The position numbers and the translations under genes were made by a program. A stretch of DNA of 64,000 nucleotides from Bifidobacterium aquikefiri (GTDB lineage Bacteria > Actinomycetota > Actinomycetes > Actinomycetales > Bifidobacteriaceae). The notes below the pieces were generated by a model. The model made no database searches and had not been told where the DNA came from. It worked only from the letters and a program-made list of their open reading frames with translations. The stretch lies in the NCBI RefSeq assembly GCF_002259795.1, contig NZ_MWXA01000005.1, positions 310,001 through 374,000 on the forward strand, in the 5' to 3' direction. This document shows positions 55,397 through 64,000 of the stretch, piece after piece. Positions within the stretch are counted from its first letter, which is position 1; each line of letters starts with the position of its first letter.

Positions 55397-58294
55397 TTAT
55401 TGTTGTTCCAACATCGGTTTCAGGAACTTGCCTGTCCAACTCTGTGGATTGTCAGCAACATGCTCAGGAGTGCCCTCATCGACAATCGTACCGCCACCAT
55501 CGCCGCCTTCAGGACCGAGATCGATGAGCCAGTCTGCGCTTTTGATGACATCGAGATTGTGTTCAATGACGATGACCGTGTTGCCCTTATCCACCAGGCC
55601 TTGCAGAACTCGAAGAAGTTTGCGGACATCCTCGAAATGCAACCCGGTGGTCGGTTCGTCAAGAATATAGACCGTGGTCCCATCCGAACGCTTCTGCAGT
55701 TCGGTCGCGAGTTTCACTCGCTGCGATTCACCGCCGGAGAGTGTGGGCGCTGGCTGTCCTAGACGGATATAACCCAACCCGACATCTACCAAGGTTTTCA
55801 GATAGCGATGGATCGACGGATATGACTTGAAGAACACACTGGCCTCTTCGATGGGCATATTCAGCACCTCGGCGACATTCTTGCCGTTGTATGTGATTTC
55901 CAACGTCTCACGGTTGTAGCGCTGACCATGGCACACCTCGCATTGCACATAGACATCAGGCAGGAAGTTCATCTCAATCTTGAGTGTTCCATCACCATGA
56001 CACGCCTCACAACGACCACCCTTGACGTTGAATGAGAAGCGACCTGGACCATATCCGCGAACCTGTGCCTCCGGAGTCTTGGCGAAGAGCTGACGAATCT
56101 TATCCCATACGCCGGTATAGGTAGCTGGATTGGAACGAGGTGTGCGCCCGATTGGGTTCTGATCGACATGAATGACCTTCTTGAGCTGGTCAACACCTTC
56201 AATTCTGGTGTGCTTGCCTGGCACGATACGGGCGCCATTGAGACGATCTGCAAGGGATGGGTACAGAATCGAGTTGATAAGCGTTGACTTTCCCGATCCA
56301 GAAACACCTGAAATGACCGTCATCACACCCAGAGGAATCTTTGCCGTGATGTTCTTCAGATTGTTCTCACGCGCACCAACAATCGTAATCTGTTTGCTCT
56401 TGTGAATCTTTCTACGCTTCTTCGGGATTTCAATCGAGCGCCTGCCGGCAATGTAATCGCCGGTTACCGAACCCGCGGCATCACTAATCTGACGCGCCGG
56501 CCCTGAGAACATAACCCTGCCACCGTGTTCACCGGCGCCTGGACCGATATCGATCACCCAGTCAGCTTCTTCAATCGTCTCCTGATCGTGCTCCACAACG
56601 ATGAGGGTATTGCCCAGATCGCGAAGATGATGCAGGGTCTCGATCAGCCGCTCGTTGTCGCGTTGGTGCAGGCCTATCGACGGCTCATCCAGAACGTACA
56701 TTACGCCGACCAGACCAGAACCGATCTGCGTTGCCAGACGAATGCGCTGTGCCTCGCCACCGGAAAGCGTCGCCGCTGCGCGGGAGAGCGTGAGATAGTC
56801 CAAACCGACATCGTTAAGAAAACCAAGTCGAGCCCGGATTTCCTTCAGAACCTCGCCGGCGATCTTTGCTGCCGAACCCTCCAGATGAAGCTCAGAAACC
56901 CATTGAAGACCTCTTACCACCGGCATATCGCATACATCGGCGATAGATTCATCCTTGACCGTCACGGCAAGAACCTCAGGCTTGAGTCGTTTACCCTGAC
57001 ACGTCTGGCAAGGGATTTCGCGCATATATGATTCGTAGTACTGACGCATCTGGTCGGAGTCAGTCTCGTCATGACGACGCATGAGCGTGCGGATCACGCC
57101 TTCAAAACCAGTCGAGTATTCGCGCAGTCTTCCCCAACGATTGCGATAGGACACGTTCACTTTGAATTCGTGACCGTAGAGAACGGCGTGACGAACCTCA
57201 TTGGGAAGTTCTTTCCAAGGTGTCTTCATCGAGAAGCCCATATCTTTGGCGAGCGCCTCGAGAAGATGCTGATAGTAATCCGACGTGGATTTGGTTCCGC
57301 CCCATGGTTCAATCGCTCCCTCGGCTAGTGATTTATCAGGATCGGGAACGACGAGTTCAGGGTCGATTTCCAGGCTGAAACCGAGGCCAGAGCATGTTGG
57401 GCAGGCACCGTATGGTGCGTTAAACGAGAAGGTGCGTGGTTCTATTTCGTCCAGTTCGAGAGCGTGTCCATTCGGGCAGCTTCGATGCTCCGAGAAAGGC
57501 TGGCGACGTTCAGGACTCTTCTCGTCCACATCCACAAAATCGGCAATCACCGAACCGTGCGCAAGTCTGAGTGCCGTTTCTATGGAGTCCGTCAACCGTT
57601 GGCGAATGCCTGATTTGAGCACAAGTCGGTCGATGACCACCTCGATTGTATGCTTTTTCTGCTTCGTCAGTTTGATGTCGTCATTGAGCTGATGCATGGT
57701 GCCATCAATCAATGCGCGTGCATATCCATCGGAGCGGAGAGTCTCCATCAACTCTACGAATTCACCTTTTCTGCCACTGACCACCGGTGCGAGCACCTGA
57801 AAACGGGTGCCATCGCTGTGGCTGAGCAATGTGTCCACAATCTGCTGAGGTGTCTGGGCAGTGACCAATGCTCCACAGACAGGGCAATGGGGAATGCCAG
57901 TACGAGCAAACAGCAACCGAAGGTAGTCGTAGATTTCTGTAATCGTGCCGACAGTTGAGCGAGGATTGCGATTGGTGGTCTTCTGGTCAATGGAGACGGC
58001 AGGACTTAAGCCCTCGATGAAATCGACATCGGGCTTGTCCATCTGGCCAAGGAATTGGCGTGCATACGCGGAGAGCGACTCGACATAGCGCCGCTGACCT
58101 TCTGCAAACAAGGTATCGAATGCCAACGAGGATTTCCCTGAACCAGAGAGCCCCGTAAAGACGACCATCCTGTTACGTGGAAATTCAAGACTTACATTCT
58201 TCAGATTATGCTCACGAGCACCCTGAATGACAATTTTTCTGTCACTCGGAAGCGTTGAAAGGTCCGCAATGAGCGTGTTGCTCGTCGCTTTCAT
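55397..58294 (-). CDS. uvrA: Excinuclease ABC subunit UvrA
   Basis: DNA-damage sensor ATPase, 965 aa. Two ABC modules: first Walker [12 protein letters not shown], second [10 protein letters not shown]; two signatures ([28 protein letters not shown]) and zinc-binding Cys pairs ([14 protein letters not shown]...CEVCHGQRY). The frame opens at a GTG (58375), but the ATG at 58294 fits the family N-terminus; neither has a clear ribosome-binding site. uvrC follows after 12 bases. A perfect LexA box lies upstream. Confidence 0.95.
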   Translation of the reverse strand: MKATSNTLIADLSTLPSDRKIVIQGAREHNLKNVSLEFPRNRMVVFTGLSGSGKSSLAFDTLFAEGQRRYVESLSAYARQFLGQMDKPDVDFIEGLSPAVSIDQKTTNRNPRSTVGTITEIYDYLRLLFARTGIPHCPVCGALVTAQTPQQIVDTLLSHSDGTRFQVLAPVVSGRKGEFVELMETLRSDGYARALIDGTMHQLNDDIKLTKQKKHTIEVVIDRLVLKSGIRQRLTDSIETALRLAHGSVIADFVDVDEKSPERRQPFSEHRSCPNGHALELDEIEPRTFSFNAPYGACPTCSGLGFSLEIDPELVVPDPDKSLAEGAIEPWGGTKSTSDYYQHLLEALAKDMGFSMKTPWKELPNEVRHAVLYGHEFKVNVSYRNRWGRLREYSTGFEGVIRTLMRRHDETDSDQMRQYYESYMREIPCQTCQGKRLKPEVLAVTVKDESIADVCDMPVVRGLQWVSELHLEGSAAKIAGEVLKEIRARLGFLNDVGLDYLTLSRAAATLSGGEAQRIRLATQIGSGLVGVMYVLDEPSIGLHQRDNERLIETLHHLRDLGNTLIVVEHDQETIEEADWVIDIGPGAGEHGGRVMFSGPARQISDAAGSVTGDYIAGRRSIEIPKKRRKIHKSKQITIVGARENNLKNITAKIPLGVMTVISGVSGSGKSTLINSILYPSLADRLNGARIVPGKHTRIEGVDQLKKVIHVDQNPIGRTPRSNPATYTGVWDKIRQLFAKTPEAQVRGYGPGRFSFNVKGGRCEACHGDGTLKIEMNFLPDVYVQCEVCHGQRYNRETLEITYNGKNVAEVLNMPIEEASVFFKSYPSIHRYLKTLVDVGLGYIRLGQPAPTLSGGESQRVKLATELQKRSDGTTVYILDEPTTGLHFEDVRKLLRVLQGLVDKGNTVIVIEHNLDVIKSADWLIDLGPEGGDGGGTIVDEGTPEHVADNPQSWTGKFLKPMLEQQ

Positions 58295-58444
58295 TGGGGG
58301 GTTGTGAATAAGGTCGTGCACGCGGTCGAGCTGTGCCGCCCTCTCTTGCGATGCATGTTCTTGCAATGTCTGCACTGTGGATTCGCTTCTATTCGTGGAC
58401 TTTCGATGAACTGTGAATATCGTACCCCCATTGAAGCATATGCT

Positions 58445-58460
58445 TCGAACATCTGTTCGA
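58445..58460. promoter_or_regulatory. LexA (SOS) box upstream of uvrA
   Basis: TCGAACATCTGTTCGA, identical to the ruvA box at 26626-26641. It lies 151 bases before the chosen uvrA start (70 from the alternative GTG) and 115 bases before the divergent TspO-like gene, so LexA may control either or both. Confidence 0.92.
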
Positions 58461-58575
58461 TTTTCACACAGGGCGTTTCGTGCATGCTGCGCGTCATGCC
58501 AAGCATCGATACTGATAGTGTGCGAGACTTGTCACAGAGCAGCGGAGGCAGGAAAGCACGAATGAGGGGGGATCG

Positions 58576-59532
58576 ATGAGCGAACATCAAGCGGGGCCAA
58601 TCGAGTCGAATGAGGCACCCGATATCGAAGAGACCGACCACAGCATTGCACCTTTCGATGTCGAGCAGGGCAATTCTGCTTCCCCGGAGGGTGGCGAAGG
58701 CATCGACGATGCGAATGCCGATACGCCACACGACAAGCAGACCACGGCAAAGAAGAGTGGGCATACGACCCGGCATGTCTCTCAGACCACCGTGCTGTGG
58801 ATAAGCTGGGCGATCATGGTCGCGTTCAACGCTTACTCGGAACTCGCCCGACTGGGTGGCACCACCACGGGCGAGATCTCCAACAGAGAGTTCGCATGGT
58901 TCACTCCCGCAGGCTATGTGTTCGCCATCTGGGGCGTCATATACATAGCTCTTGCTGTCTTTCTGGCAGTGCTCCCCCGCGAGCGTCTCCCCTATCTATG
59001 GAACACCGGTTTCAACGCGGTCGGCATGCTCTTTATCCTCAGCTGCCTGCTCAACGTGAGCTGGCTGATCGTATGGCATTATGGTCAATTCACCGCAAGC
59101 ATGATCATCATCGTGGCCATCGCCATCTCCGTCTGGCTGATGTATGCGTTGTTGAGGCGTGCAGGAGCAGGCATTCTTGTCTGGGCACCGATTTCGATTT
59201 ACGCAAGCTGGCTAGCCATCGCTACCTGCGCCAATGCTTCGTATCTCGCGGTCCATCAGTATCCGAACATTGAATCGACCGTGCAGGCCACCACAACTTT
59301 CTTCATGCTCATTCTGCTGCTCGGTGGAGCTTTTGCAATACGCACCAGATTGAACGATTGGATCAGCCCACTGGTAGTCATCTGGGCCGCAATCGGCGTT
59401 GGAGTTCGTCTGTTCACCACCTCAGCGCCTATCGGAGTCATCATTATTGCCATGACTGCAATCGGCGCGCTGCTCATCTATTTCCCATGGCAACACTATT
59501 CGATTGTCCCGAACACATCAGCCAACGCCTAG
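58576..59532 (+). CDS. TspO/MBR-related tryptophan-rich membrane protein
   Basis: A 318-aa protein: about 70 acidic, disordered N-terminal residues, then seven or so hydrophobic helices. FTPAGYVFAIWGVIYIAL and the LLNVSWLIVWHY segment match the TspO-type pattern (F-x-P-G-Y-V-F-x-I-W-G, N-x-x-W). TspO proteins bind tetrapyrroles or act as sensors; this longer variant is of unknown function. AGGGGGGATCG precedes the ATG. It shares an intergenic region containing a LexA box with uvrA. Confidence 0.75.
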   Translation: MSEHQAGPIESNEAPDIEETDHSIAPFDVEQGNSASPEGGEGIDDANADTPHDKQTTAKKSGHTTRHVSQTTVLWISWAIMVAFNAYSELARLGGTTTGEISNREFAWFTPAGYVFAIWGVIYIALAVFLAVLPRERLPYLWNTGFNAVGMLFILSCLLNVSWLIVWHYGQFTASMIIIVAIAISVWLMYALLRRAGAGILVWAPISIYASWLAIATCANASYLAVHQYPNIESTVQATTTFFMLILLLGGAFAIRTRLNDWISPLVVIWAAIGVGVRLFTTSAPIGVIIIAMTAIGALLIYFPWQHYSIVPNTSANA

Positions 59533-59543
59533 GCCATGATTGT

Positions 59544-59618
59544 GTGCAGGTTGTGCTTTGGGAGTCGGTTTTTTCGCGATTCAGTCATACAACCGACTCC
59601 GAAAGCACAACGTGCACA
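59544..59618. repeat. Long inverted repeat after the TspO-like gene
   Basis: Arms at 59544-59570 and 59591-59618 pair over about 27 bases with two mismatches: TTGTGCTTT-G-GGAGTCGGTT against AACCGACTCC-G-AAAGCACAA plus outer TGTGCA/TGCACA. Loop of 20 bases starting with four T. Between two genes on the plus strand; terminator or palindromic element. Confidence 0.8.
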
Positions 59619-59723
59619 TAGGCCAAATCAAGACCGATGTTATGATGGTCGATTGGCAGAGGGCAGGACGGGACGCTGGATGAGGCGTCCATGCATTTTT
59701 TAACACGGTAAGGCGGATGAGGC

Positions 59724-61325
59724 ATGGCAATCGAGGCACAGGGTCTGGAAATTCGAATAGGCGCTCGATTGTTGCTTTCGCCAACGAACTTTCACGTCGG
59801 CAAGGGTGACCGCATCGGCCTGGTCGGTCGCAACGGTGCAGGAAAAACCACGCTTACCCGAGTGATTACGGGCGATATGTTGCCTTCGGCCGGCAAAGTA
59901 CGCGTATCTGGCAAACTTGGATATCTTCCGCAGTCCACGCACGCGGCAGATCCAAACCAGAGCGCTCTTGACCGCGTTATGAGTGCGCGAGACATAGCTT
60001 CGATCATCACGCGTCTGCGCAAGTCAGAGGTTGACATGACCAATCCTGACCCGACTATCATGGAAAAGGCCATGAACCGCTATGACAAGGCACTGCAGGA
60101 TTTTGAACAGGCCGGCGGATATGCGGCACAATCCGAAGCCATCGCGATGGGCGAAAGTCTTGGACTCGATCAAGACATTCTCAAGAGAACCTTGGGAACG
60201 CTTTCTGGCGGTCAACGTCGCCGTATCGAGCTTGCAAGAATTCTCTATTCCGATGCCGATACCTTGATTCTTGACGAGCCGACCAACCATTTGGATGCCG
60301 ATTCGATTGAATGGCTGAAGAACTATCTGCGCCATTTCGACGGAGGATTCCTCGTCATCTCCCATTCCACCGAATTGCTAGACGAAACCGTCAATAAGGT
60401 CTGGCATTTGGATGCACAGCTTGGCCAGATCGATGCCTATGCACTTGGTTGGAAGGCGTATCTCAAGCAACGCGTCGTTGATGAGGAACGACGTCGTCGC
60501 GAGCGCGAGGTTGCCGAGAAAAAGGCCGATCGCCTCATGAAGCAGGGCATCCGTCTGCATGCAAAGGCCACCAAGGCAGTGGCGGCACAGAATATGATGC
60601 GCAGAGCAGAACGATTGCTCGAAGGGACACAAGAAGCGCAGCGCGACGAGAAGGTCGCAGACCTCAGGTTTCCGGAACCTGCTCCTTGTGGTCGCACGCC
60701 AATCATGGCGAAGGATATTTCAAAGGCTTATGGCTCCAACATTGTATTTGCGGGCATCAATCTCGCCATTGACAAGGGTTCCCGTGTAGTGATTCTCGGA
60801 TATAACGGAGCCGGAAAGACCACGACCCTGCGTCTGCTTGCCGGCATTGAAAAACCTGACACCGGTGTGGTCGATTTCGGTCATGGCGCAAAGATCGGCT
60901 ATTTTGCTCAGGAACATGACACCTTGGATAACGATGTCAGCGTATTAGAAAATCTTCAGCATGTTGCCCCTGAATTGGAGAACACCCAGGCGCGTACGAT
61001 TCTGGGTTCGTTCCTATTCTCTGGCGAAGATGCGATGAAACCCACGTCTGTTCTTTCCGGTGGCGAGAAGACACGTCTGGCCTTGGCAACATTGGTTACC
61101 AGCCGCGCCAATGTTCTGCTGCTCGATGAACCAACCAACAATCTTGATCCAGCCAGCCGTGATGAGATTCTCAAGGCGATATCCAAATATGAGGGATCGA
61201 TTGTGCTGGTAACCCATGATGAGGGGGCTGTGCAGGCGCTGAATCCTGAGCGTGTGCTTCTGATGCCCGATGGTGACGAGGATCTGTGGAACGACGGATA
61301 TCTTGATCTCGTTGCCGAAGAGTAG
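59724..61325 (+). CDS. ABC-F family ATPase
   Basis: A 533-aa soluble protein with two ATP-binding cassettes and no membrane domain: Walker A GRNGAGKTTL and GYNGAGKTTTL, signatures LSGGQRRRIELA and LSGGEKTRLALA, Walker B followed by DEPTNHLD and DEPTNNLD. The linker between cassettes is Arg/Lys-rich (EERRRREREVAEKKADRLMKQ split over ~260-280), which in ABC-F factors reaches the ribosomal P/E site. Likely a translation factor of the EttA type; antibiotic protection is possible but not shown. Confidence 0.93.
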   Translation: MAIEAQGLEIRIGARLLLSPTNFHVGKGDRIGLVGRNGAGKTTLTRVITGDMLPSAGKVRVSGKLGYLPQSTHAADPNQSALDRVMSARDIASIITRLRKSEVDMTNPDPTIMEKAMNRYDKALQDFEQAGGYAAQSEAIAMGESLGLDQDILKRTLGTLSGGQRRRIELARILYSDADTLILDEPTNHLDADSIEWLKNYLRHFDGGFLVISHSTELLDETVNKVWHLDAQLGQIDAYALGWKAYLKQRVVDEERRRREREVAEKKADRLMKQGIRLHAKATKAVAAQNMMRRAERLLEGTQEAQRDEKVADLRFPEPAPCGRTPIMAKDISKAYGSNIVFAGINLAIDKGSRVVILGYNGAGKTTTLRLLAGIEKPDTGVVDFGHGAKIGYFAQEHDTLDNDVSVLENLQHVAPELENTQARTILGSFLFSGEDAMKPTSVLSGGEKTRLALATLVTSRANVLLLDEPTNNLDPASRDEILKAISKYEGSIVLVTHDEGAVQALNPERVLLMPDGDEDLWNDGYLDLVAEE

Positions 61326-61395
61326 AACCCACGGGTAGAGTTGATGTGAGAGTGGCAGTTCATCACATTGGCTTCGATTCGGGGGGTAGATTGCA

Positions 61396-63438
61396 ATGTC
61401 GTCATCTTTTCTCAGCGCTTCGGCGGGTTCGAATTCCCGGGTAAATGTGGCAGCACATGACGATTTTCTCTGCGAAGCCTTCGATTCTCAGACCGTACGA
61501 GCTTTGGAAAAGCCCCTGCTCGATATAGGTGTTCCTTTGATGCAGACCGCGGCTTCCGCCGTTGCAGCAACCGCCCGCGTGATGCTTTCACACATCGATG
61601 TTGAACTCGACCAAGCGGATGTTGTAGTTCTTGCAGGCGGAGGCGATAACGGTGGCGATGGCCTGTATGCCGCCGCTGAACTCAGCCAGGCTGGTGCTTC
61701 AGTCAGCGTGGTTGCCGTTGGGCGCAGTCTTCACCCGGAGGGATTGGATGCATGTCTGCACAGTGGGGTCGAAATAGACGCAATAGATCAACAGGCGATC
61801 ATTCCCGGTTGCGTGACACCGAGCGATTCCGAAGAAAGTTCGGAACGTCTTGAAGATGTGCTCTCATACATTGCATCAGCGCATCTGGTGATTGATGCGA
61901 TGACCGGGATAGGCCTTCATGGAAGTCTGCAAGGCATCCCTGCGGCCATAGCCGATGCGTTGGGCGAAAGCGGTGAACTTCCCGACAGAGCAGCTCTTCC
62001 AAACAGCATGGAAACTCACGGCTTGCCGCTGATCTTGGCGGTGGATACCCCCTCGGGAATCGGCATTGATGATGGAACCCTTCCCGGCGCATATATTCCT
62101 GCAGATGTCACCGTCACCTTCGGAGCATTAAAGCCTTGCTCGATGCTTCCACCGGCGGCCTATGTCTGCGGTCAGGTAGTCGTTGTCGATTTCGGCTTTG
62201 ACACGGAGCATATCGAGCCAGCGGTGCGAGCGACAACAATGGACGCGTCAGCCCAATGGATTCGTTTACCGCATCTCAGTGATTCCAAGTATTCACGTGG
62301 AGTAGTGGGTCTCGTCACCGGTTCAGAGCAGTATCCAGGTGCAGCGGTCATGTCAAGCACCGCAGCAAGTGCAAGCAATGTTGGCATGATTCGCTATTGC
62401 GGTCCACAACGTGCCGAGGAGATGGTTCTCTCGCGGCTTCCAGAAGCGGTGACAGGGGCCGGCCATGTACAGTCGTGGGTTGTGGGATCAGGAGTATCTG
62501 TAAAGGACGACGATTCTCAACATCGCCAGATTCAGGACATTCTCGATGATTACGATATTGCAATGGTTGATGGCACCGATATCGACGATGTCGATGCAGA
62601 TGAGAAGGTAGACGAAAGCGAGCTTTCGAATAATGCCTCTCAGATCAGGCTCTCGGTAAATTCATCGGAAGCTACGAATGCCGCTTCCGGCAAGCGTGCC
62701 CAACCATGTGCAGTGGTCGATGCTGGGGCTTTGCCATTGTTGCCCGGACGCGTAACCGCCAATGTCATTCTCACGCCACATGCCGGGGAGTTGGCTTCCT
62801 TGCTTGCTTCTCGAGGAGAAGATGTTTCCACCGAAGATGTTCTTGCTGAACCAATGAAGTGGGGCATTCGTGCCTGGGAACTGACGGGGGCGACGATTCT
62901 GCTCAAGGGCGCCATCACTGTGATCATCTTCGACGACGGCTTGGGCAATCCAACAGTTATCACCTCAGGCTTTGCTCCAGCATGGACGGGAACGGCAGGC
63001 TCAGGCGATGTCCTGGCCGGCATAATTGGAGCGGTGGTTGCGCAGAATGCTGATGCACTGCGAGAAAATCCATATCGAATCGGCGAATGCGTTGCAGCAG
63101 GAGCGTATCTTCATGGTATTGCGGCAAGAATCGCTTCCGGTTCGTATCAACGAGGATGGACCTTGCCGCTGCTGTGTGACCCACATCATGCTCGCAACTT
63201 TGTCCAATGGCTCGGCGATGTGCTTGATGGCGACACCTATGCCACCAAGCCGGTACTCGGACATCCAATCGTCGCATCTGACATCGTTGCACAAATCCGA
63301 GCATCCCTGACTCTCCTAGTTGAAAACCGGGTCAGCTATATTGCCGAAATTGAGGAAGAATCCGAAGATGAGGCAAACACCAGTGCCGATGAGGATTCAG
63401 AGGACATGGATGATGTCTCTGAAGACGATGATCTTTAA
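61396..63438 (+). CDS. nnr: Bifunctional NAD(P)H-hydrate epimerase/dehydratase (NnrE-NnrD)
   Basis: Repairs hydrated NAD(P)H. N-terminal epimerase domain: LAGGGDNGGDGLYAAAEL, DAMTGIGLHGSL and AVDTPSGIGIDDG. C-terminal dehydratase domain: NVILTPHAGELASLL, GATILLKGAITVI and TAGSGDVLAGIIG, with the catalytic Asp in the last. At 680 aa it is much longer than the usual ~500; extra length lies in an acidic insert around residues 380-430 (DIDDVDADEKVDE) and a ~45-residue acidic C-terminal tail. GGGGGG lies nine bases before the ATG. Confidence 0.92.
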   Translation: MSSSFLSASAGSNSRVNVAAHDDFLCEAFDSQTVRALEKPLLDIGVPLMQTAASAVAATARVMLSHIDVELDQADVVVLAGGGDNGGDGLYAAAELSQAGASVSVVAVGRSLHPEGLDACLHSGVEIDAIDQQAIIPGCVTPSDSEESSERLEDVLSYIASAHLVIDAMTGIGLHGSLQGIPAAIADALGESGELPDRAALPNSMETHGLPLILAVDTPSGIGIDDGTLPGAYIPADVTVTFGALKPCSMLPPAAYVCGQVVVVDFGFDTEHIEPAVRATTMDASAQWIRLPHLSDSKYSRGVVGLVTGSEQYPGAAVMSSTAASASNVGMIRYCGPQRAEEMVLSRLPEAVTGAGHVQSWVVGSGVSVKDDDSQHRQIQDILDDYDIAMVDGTDIDDVDADEKVDESELSNNASQIRLSVNSSEATNAASGKRAQPCAVVDAGALPLLPGRVTANVILTPHAGELASLLASRGEDVSTEDVLAEPMKWGIRAWELTGATILLKGAITVIIFDDGLGNPTVITSGFAPAWTGTAGSGDVLAGIIGAVVAQNADALRENPYRIGECVAAGAYLHGIAARIASGSYQRGWTLPLLCDPHHARNFVQWLGDVLDGDTYATKPVLGHPIVASDIVAQIRASLTLLVENRVSYIAEIEEESEDEANTSADEDSEDMDDVSEDDDL

Positions 63439-63511
63439 CTCGACAGACCGAACAAGAAGAAGGCAATACCTGCCACACAGATTCATCAACTCGTGAAAGG
63501 TGATGAGTTCC

Positions 63512-64000
63512 ATGCTAATCATTATGCGACATGGCCAAAGTACATGGACAGACAAGTCTGTAAATCGTTTCGCCGGCTGGGTCGACATTCCACTGACTCA
63601 CATCGGTACCGAGCAAGCCGAGCATGCAGGTGAGTTACTGCAAAAATCCGACTTGAAACCGGATTTCGTGTTCACTTCGCTGCTGCGCCGTTCCATTGTG
63701 ACGGCTGACATCGTGCTCGATGCCATTGACCGCTCCTGGATACCGGTGCAGCGTTCATGGAGACTCAATGAGCGTCACTATGGCGCGTTTCAGGGCGAAA
63801 CGCGACCTGCCATGCACGATAGGTACGGCGACAAACTCTTTGCGACATATCGTCGCTCGTATGATGTTCGGCCGCCAGTCATAGATGTCGATTCACCGTT
63901 TTTCCAAGGCAATGACCCAAGATACGGCTCCGCGATCCGAGATGGGCTTGATGATCGAGATCCATCTACAATTCGCACTGAATGCCTCAAGGATCTCGCT
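63512..64000 (+). CDS. Phosphoglycerate mutase family protein (partial)
   Basis: 163 codons, running off the window end. A histidine-phosphatase-superfamily enzyme of the 2,3-bisphosphoglycerate-dependent mutase type: MRHGQSTW with the phosphohistidine, RFAGWVDIPLTHIG, SLLRRSIVTAD, and LNERHYGAFQGETR with the catalytic Glu. The usual Asn of RHGxSxWN is Thr here, suggesting a diverged paralogue instead of the main glycolytic enzyme. GGTGAT lies seven bases before the ATG; an in-frame ATG at 63503 is an alternative. Confidence 0.88.
   Translation, partial: MLIIMRHGQSTWTDKSVNRFAGWVDIPLTHIGTEQAEHAGELLQKSDLKPDFVFTSLLRRSIVTADIVLDAIDRSWIPVQRSWRLNERHYGAFQGETRPAMHDRYGDKLFATYRRSYDVRPPVIDVDSPFFQGNDPRYGSAIRDGLDDRDPSTIRTECLKDLA

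Overview
This window is a stretch of chromosome from an actinobacterium, almost certainly of the Bifidobacteriaceae. The evidence is a fused cytidylate kinase/Der GTPase gene, a transketolase-transaldolase pair beside hrcA-dnaJ, the actinobacterial order thrS-HIT-pgsA-acyltransferase-pimA-yebC-ruvCAB-yajC-apt-sucCD-(PerM-like)-purH, the order uvrA-uvrC-aroE-rapZ-whiA-pgk-tpiA-secG, LexA boxes of the actinobacterial TCGAAC-N4-GTTCGA type, and generally moderate-to-high GC. Genus and species cannot be fixed from the sequence alone. The window opens in the last codons of a probable LysR-type regulator and closes inside a phosphoglycerate mutase gene.

Region by region: 1-3.8 kb holds a HisN-like phosphatase, aroA and a DUF998-like membrane protein, all on the minus strand. 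At 3.9-4.7 kb a tRNA-Pro is followed by an AT-rich brnT-brnA toxin-antitoxin pair with a consensus promoter that appears to give a leaderless transcript. At 5.0-12.2 kb a compact minus-strand operon encodes an iron-type alcohol dehydrogenase, a MetNIQ ABC importer, a DUF1684 protein, a class I aminotransferase and a GldA/HcxA-like dehydrogenase. Together these suggest uptake of methionine or its 2-hydroxy/2-keto analogues and their interconversion. An MFS transporter with an inverted-repeat-rich upstream region follows (12.4-14.0 kb).

At 14.0-34.0 kb lie conserved core operons: der, rluB, an aquaporin, purH, a PerM-like protein, sucCD, apt, yajC, ruvBAC, yebC, the phosphatidylinositol-mannoside genes (pimA, acyltransferase, pgsA), a HIT protein and thrS. 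At 34.3-35.9 kb a TPP riboswitch precedes tenA and a small membrane metallopeptidase. A four-tRNA cluster (Gly-Cys-Val-Val, minus strand), a PAC2 protein, uppP, fructosamine kinase, dnaJ and hrcA follow, then a CIRCE operator between hrcA and tkt, then tkt-tal.

At 45.7-46.9 kb a gene-poor stretch contains a small solitary GIY-YIG nuclease gene flanked on both sides by arrays and long hairpins of the same palindromic repeat family, two 44-base segments being identical. This is the most likely undescribed system in the window: a nuclease-associated palindromic repeat comparable in logic to REP/RAYT. After it come secG, tpiA, pgk, whiA, rapZ, aroE, uvrC, uvrA, a TspO-related membrane protein, an ABC-F ATPase, a long NnrE-NnrD fusion and the start of a phosphoglycerate mutase.

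Other points worth attention: UvrC has lost the whole four-cysteine iron-sulfur motif; ruvAB and uvrA carry the same 16-base LexA box; one dehydrogenase has a metal-ligand His replaced by Gly; PgsA has Val in place of the conserved Arg of its signature; aquaporin and a DUF3017 gene overlap tail to tail by 84 bases; and secDF, yvcK and gap are missing from their usual actinobacterial positions.
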